Shown piece after piece: positions 62,895 to 64,000 of a DNA stretch of 64,000 nucleotides. The notes beneath the pieces were generated by a model that saw nothing but the letters and a program-made list of their open reading frames with translations, searched no databases and was not told the DNA's origin. Location: assembly GCA_963669455.1 (NCBI GenBank), contig OY770026.1, positions 1,364,001 to 1,428,000 of the forward strand, in the 5' to 3' direction. The stretch is from JAWKWH01 sp963669455 (GTDB lineage Bacteria > Pseudomonadota > Alphaproteobacteria > Rhizobiales > Rhizobiaceae). Each line of letters starts with the position of its first letter. Within the stretch, counting starts at the first letter, position 1. The translations under genes were made by a program, and so were the position numbers.

Positions 62895-64000
62895 CTATTT
62901 GATTTTTCGAGGTACTCGGAAAGCACCGATGTTACGCCACGTTCGGACATCGCGTTCAGCCAATAAGAAAAGACGTTCACGAATTCGGTGTGCTCAGCGA
63001 GATCACCGTAAATCGGCTTCTGTTCGAGCCAGACACGCGGTGTGAATTTTGCATCTGTAGCAGTTTTCGTAAGCGACTCCCAGTTTGGATCGTTGGCTTC
63101 GATCGTTGAGCCGTTTTCTCGCTTGCCTTCACACATACGCGCCCAAATCGCCTGCGACAGAGCCAGACCATTCCATGGGCTATTTGCCGCCAGTGCGTCT
63201 TGCAGCGTCGGTAGTATGAACCCTGTGTGTCGTGCTGAGCCGTCGAACGCTACCCGGCGCACCGTGTCCACAATTTCGGCGTTGGAAAAGCGGTCGTGAA
63301 TCAGATCGACGTATGAAGCTGTGCTCATGCCCGGTACGTCGCTCACATGCGCCGAAATCTCGGTGCCTGCGACCTTGTGAAAGTAAGCTCCGATCAAAGG
63401 GTGTTCCATGCACTCGGAAATGTGGTTCAAAGACAGGACCTCACCTGCGTTTGCGATGAGCTGATGACCGCCATTGAGAATGCGGATTTTCATCGCCTCG
63501 AAGGCATGTACGTTCTCGGTGAAAGTCGCCCCGGCCTTCTCCCATGCTGGCCGGCCCGCGCAAAAACTGTCTTCGATCACCCACTGGCGAAAATTCTCGT
63601 GGGTGACGGGGGCCGCGTCATGTACTCCGAAATCGGATGCAATCTTCAACTCTTTTGCGCCGGTCGCCGGGACGATGCAATCGACCATCGAATTTGGAAA
63701 TGCTCCATTCGTTTCGATCCAGTCTGCCAGGGTGTTATCATAGAGGCGTGCAAGCCCAAGCACGGTATTTTTCAGGATATTCCCATTGCCCTGCAGGTTG
63801 TCACAGCTCAGGCAGGTGAACGGACCAAGCCGCTGTTCGCGCCGTCTGCTAAGCGCCGACACGATGGCACCAAATGCTGTGCGCGGCCGATGTGCGTTTT
63901 GAGCATCGTGCAAAATGTCTGGGTGGCTATCGTCGAACCGCTTTGTGGCCGGATCAATATAGTATCCGCTTTCGGTGACGGTGAGCGAGACGATGCGGAT
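62891..64000 (-). CDS. Mannitol/arabinitol-type long-chain dehydrogenase, N-terminus beyond the window
   Basis: 369 residues visible of roughly 480-500. The frame is open to the window edge, beginning RIVSLTVTESGYYIDPAT, which is internal family sequence. Later: FTCLSCDNLQGNG, DCIVPATGA, the active-site Lys/Asn/His region MKIRILNGGHQLIANAG, and GSARHTGFILPTLQDAL. It oxidises a hexitol or pentitol to the 2-ketose with NAD. The first gene visible of the leftward polyol set; its promoter is outside the window. Confidence 0.92.
   Translation of the reverse strand: MRIVSLTVTESGYYIDPATKRFDDSHPDILHDAQNAHRPRTAFGAIVSALSRRREQRLGPFTCLSCDNLQGNGNILKNTVLGLARLYDNTLADWIETNGAFPNSMVDCIVPATGAKELKIASDFGVHDAAPVTHENFRQWVIEDSFCAGRPAWEKAGATFTENVHAFEAMKIRILNGGHQLIANAGEVLSLNHISECMEHPLIGAYFHKVAGTEISAHVSDVPGMSTASYVDLIHDRFSNAEIVDTVRRVAFDGSARHTGFILPTLQDALAANSPWNGLALSQAIWARMCEGKRENGSTIEANDPNWESLTKTATDAKFTPRVWLEQKPIYGDLAEHTEFVNVFSYWLNAMSERGVTSVLSEYLEKSNS

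Overview
The window looks like a chromosomal segment of an alphaproteobacterium, most likely Hyphomicrobiales (Rhizobiales). The signs are the protein styles (rhizobial-type GuaA, GuaB, RsmB-like and RlmE), the frequent inward-facing repeats built on a cgggacaagcccg core, OxyR/KatG of rhizobial type, fused-style IorA/IorB, and a large load of ABC importers for nucleobases, polyols and sugars. GC is moderately high, except for a visibly AT-richer stretch from about 50 to 59.8 kb. Genus cannot be assigned from the sequence alone.

Layout. 0-5.2 kb: a clipped gene, an alanine-rich protein with a GCC microsatellite, a 1.2 kb intergenic array of palindromic repeats, a YcgN-type protein, a small secreted basic protein, a SIMPL protein and a CAU tRNA. 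5.5-11.5 kb: a BMP-type ABC importer (binding protein, double ATPase, two permeases) followed by a cytosine-deaminase-like amidohydrolase, which reads as a nucleobase uptake and deamination operon. 11.8-27.3 kb: a large catabolic regulon. A rightward arm carries an LsrE/Rpe-like epimerase, a clear LsrF and a GlpD-like dehydrogenase. A leftward arm carries a glycerol-1-phosphate-dehydrogenase-like protein, two SDRs, a CUT1 importer, an FGGY kinase, a HAD phosphatase and a UgpC/MalK-type ATPase. A FucA-like aldolase and a SorC-family regulator accompany them. 27.4-28.9 kb is a decaying HAD-aldolase-kinase set. 28.9-49.2 kb is mostly housekeeping: IorAB, GuaA, a nucleosidase, a thioesterase, an rRNA methyltransferase, KatG/OxyR, MAPEG, GuaB, a YjgN/M48 pair, an MFS pump, RlmE and Ppx.

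49.5-58 kb: immediately after a tRNA-Gln(CUG) lies a broken serine recombinase and a seven-gene operon (ROK regulator, M20 hydrolase, RbsB/C/A-like importer, YhfX-like PLP protein, SIS isomerase/deaminase). Two near-identical 52-bp direct repeats bracket this 8.4 kb unit, which looks like an acquired catabolic cassette. 58-64 kb: an iron alcohol dehydrogenase, a frameshifted aldehyde dehydrogenase whose codon style changes across the break, then a leftward polyol set (mannitol-type dehydrogenase, small-molecule kinase, zinc alcohol dehydrogenase).

Two inverted copies of a ~310-bp MITE-like element (11.45 kb and 46.86 kb) supply the stop codons of three neighbouring genes. The best candidates for undescribed biology are the LsrE/LsrF/SorC module joined to polyol enzymes, and the ROK-M20-YhfX-SIS cassette.
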